A stretch of DNA of 64,000 nucleotides, from positions 1,372,319 through 1,436,318 of the forward strand of contig NC_088194.1 in the NCBI RefSeq assembly GCF_028769735.1. The letters run 5' to 3'. This document shows, piece by piece, positions 62,201-64,000 of the stretch. Below the pieces are notes generated by a model that was not told the origin of the DNA, ran no database searches, and saw only the letters and a list, made by a program, of their open reading frames with translations. The stretch comes from Zonotrichia leucophrys gambelii (lineage: Eukaryota > Chordata > Aves > Passeriformes > Passerellidae). How positions within the stretch are numbered: position 1 is the first letter of the stretch; each line of letters opens with the position of its first letter. A program made the translations under genes and the position numbers.

Positions 62201-63968
62201 GAGTCTCCTACCTGCAGCCGAAGCTGAGCCATGTCTCTCATGAGCCTGTTCCGTCGAGCTTCCTCTGCAGCCTAGTTACAAAACCAAACTTCCATATCAG
62301 TTAGCAGGAAACACACAGCTGACACTAATATACACTTCCAGAGTGAAAAGTGGAACTGCTTTAAGGAACAGAACTTTCATCTCCCCCCAAAGATCTGTGA
62401 TTATAGTTACAACCTAACAGTAACCTACAGGAAACAGAGAATACAGAGGATTCATTCACCTCTACCAACTCACCATGTGAAACTGAGCCTGGGCCTGGTG
62501 CAACAAGTTGTCTTGCTCAGACTGTGCTATGCTGATGAAGATGCCAAGCTCTGAGTTGAACTGCAGGATGCTGCCTTGCAGGTGGGTGATGAAGTGGCCG
62601 AAGCTCCGGATGCAGCAGATGCGCACGACAGACTGCAAGGAAGAACAGCAGTGAGCAGCCACCACAGGCAGGGTGAGCCTGAGGCAGTGCCCACCTGCAG
62701 CTCACACTTATGAAAAAGGCAGGAACTGATATTAAATTCCCAGTTCTGATAGATGTCTGTGATCTCTGAGACTGCAGGAAAGGCTGCAGCTGGCCAGAAG
62801 GTTCAGGGGTGCCAGTGTCGCAGACATCCTTTATGGAAAATCCTTTCCTTGGGATTTTTCCTCCTGAGAAGCTGAGAGGCCTCAGGAACAAAATGTAAAC
62901 AATGGTTATCTGCTGCTGTGGAATGCAACAGGTGCATCTGGGATTGGTCTCATGTGGTTGTTTCTAATTAATGGCCAATCACAGTCAGCTGGCTTGGACA
63001 CAGGGCCTGAGCCACAAACCTTTGTTATGACTCCATTCTATTCTTAGCCAGCCTTCTGATGAGACCTTTTCTTCTATTCTTTTAGTATAGTTTTAATGTA
63101 ATATATATCATAATAAATCAAGCCTTCTGAAACATGGAGTCAGATCCTCATCTCTTCCCTCATTCTCAGACCCCTGGGAACACCGTAACAGTGAATTCCC
63201 CCATGGACACACAGCCCTTCCAAAACTGCTGCAAGGTGAATTGTAGCTGTGATATTTTCTGAAAAATCCTTTCCTTAGGATTTTTTCAGCTGAGAGGCCT
63301 CAGGAACAAAATGGAAACAATGGTTATCTGCTGCTGTGGAATGCAACAGGGGCATCTGTGATTGGTCTCATGAGGTTGCTTCTAATTAATGGCCAATCAC
63401 AGTCAGCTGGCTCAAACTCTGTCTGAGACACAAACCTTTGTTATTGATTCCTTCTTTTTCTATTCTTAGCCAGCTTTCTGATGAAATCCTTTCTTCTATT
63501 CTTTTAGTATAGTTTTAATATAATATATATATAATAAAATAATAAATCAGCCTTCTGAAACATGGAGTCAGATCCTCATCTCTTCCCTCATCCTCAGACC
63601 CCTGTGAACACGGTCACAGTGCCAGCGAGTCTGGGGCTTCCTCAACCCAAGAAAATCTCAGGAAACATCAGCAGCACCCTGCCACACCTGCTCTATAAAC
63701 CTCTGCTCAAGCCTTCAGTGCCAGGAAAAGGAACCACATAACACAACAATCCAGGCTGTATCTGGTTTTTTCCAGGATTTAGCCCAACTGACCTCCTCGA
63801 GTGCAGAGAAGATGGGCCGGTCCTGCTCGAAGTTGAACCTCTTGTGTGCATTTTTCAGAGGGGGGAGATTGCGCAGGGCCACGTCCTCAGGGAGCAGCAG
63901 GTTGGCCTTCAGGTCTGGCAGCTCAGCATCACTCAGCATGTCCTTGACTTCATCACACAGGGCCAGCC
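59243..63968 (-). CDS. SMG5: SMG5 nonsense-mediated decay factor, C-terminal eight coding exons
   Basis: SMG5 pairs with SMG7, binds phosphorylated UPF1 and recruits decay and phosphatase activities. Minus-strand exons in order: 63968-63793, 62632-62474, 62271-62212, 61424-61265, 60903-60813, 60230-60156, 59864-59726, 59326-59243 (stop TGA at 59245-59243). All have AG/GT borders and compatible phases, giving 313 complete residues; the first codon is split with an exon outside the window. Diagnostic segments are ELPDLKANLLLPEDVALRN, SVVRICCIRSFGHF, EEARRNRLMRDMAQLRLQ, SGRFIIIIPRTVIDGLDFLK, CQKDVGKSFERHKLKRQD and the end EIKNVLEFYKQWKEMG. The last six exons include the C-terminal PIN-like domain, known to lack a full set of catalytic acidic residues in human SMG5. 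The N-terminal 14-3-3-like region is outside. The intron 62633-63792 is mostly composite LTR copy C. Confidence 0.96.
61570..62095 (+). mobile_element. CR1 LINE 3' portion in an SMG5 intron
   Basis: Plus-strand CR1 text from CAGTGCAGCCCCACCTTGAG through GGACAACCAGGATGGTGAAAGG to GATCCCTTCCAACCTGAGAT and ACTCTACAGTTC. It is antisense to SMG5. Diverged, so an old copy. Confidence 0.75.
62816..63618 (-). mobile_element. Composite LTR–spacer–LTR element, copy C
   Basis: Read on the minus strand: first LTR 63618-63261, spacer 63260-63191, second LTR 63190-62816. The 803-bp unit has exact 7-bp flanks GTGCCAG at 62809-62815 and 63619-63625. Its spacer and the TGTTACGGTGTTCCCAGGGG start of the second LTR match copy A base for base, which shows descent from one composite ancestor. 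It has the same orientation as SMG5. Confidence 0.88.
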
Positions 63969-64000
63969 CTGGACAGGAAGGACAGAAGGAGAGCAGAACT

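Overview
The window is vertebrate nuclear DNA from a bird, probably a passerine. The evidence is: intron-split genes whose order LMNA – SEMA4A – SLC25A44 – PMF1 – BGLAP – (PAQR6) – SMG5 matches human 1q22; several CR1 LINE 3' ends; many copies of one solo-LTR family with short target duplications; very short introns; and a dense load of G/C-rich minisatellites, as expected on a gene-rich microchromosome. Species and chromosome are inferred, not shown.

Layout. 1-10065: LMNA (+) from inside intron 1 to the CSIM stop, with at least four kinds of transposable element in its introns, then its 3' UTR. About 10.9-22.2 kb: no protein gene recognised. It holds a chain of minisatellites plus a few CpG-rich, donor-bearing segments that could be 5' noncoding exons of SEMA4A. 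22275-28949: SEMA4A (+), 14 coding exons, followed by a tandem duplication of its 3' end. 29.7-40.96 kb: SLC25A44 (+), with an ETS/YY1-type CpG promoter near 30.45-30.62 kb, three coding exons and a long 3' UTR. 41.3-48.16 kb: PMF1 (+), five coding exons. 49.56-51.53 kb: BGLAP/osteocalcin (+), with TATA box, RUNX2-type site and four coding exons; both larger introns are mostly minisatellite. 52.15-53.25 kb: decayed remains of PAQR6 (-). 59243-63968: the last eight coding exons of SMG5 (-), running out of the window.

The genes are unrelated in function: nuclear lamina, guidance receptor/ligand, mitochondrial carrier, kinetochore subunit, bone Gla hormone and nonsense-mediated decay factor. Their order is conserved vertebrate synteny, not an operon.

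The most unusual points are: (1) a compact LTR–70 bp spacer–LTR element present three times, two copies flanked by perfect 7-bp duplications, which looks like a miniature retroelement or compound LTR that moved as a unit; (2) a solo LTR ending 25 bp before LMNA exon 4, so the exon's branch point must lie in transposon sequence; (3) loss of PAQR6 coding capacity between intact neighbours; (4) absence of a short lamin C-type ending after LMNA exon 10; (5) extreme low-complexity introns in PMF1 and BGLAP.
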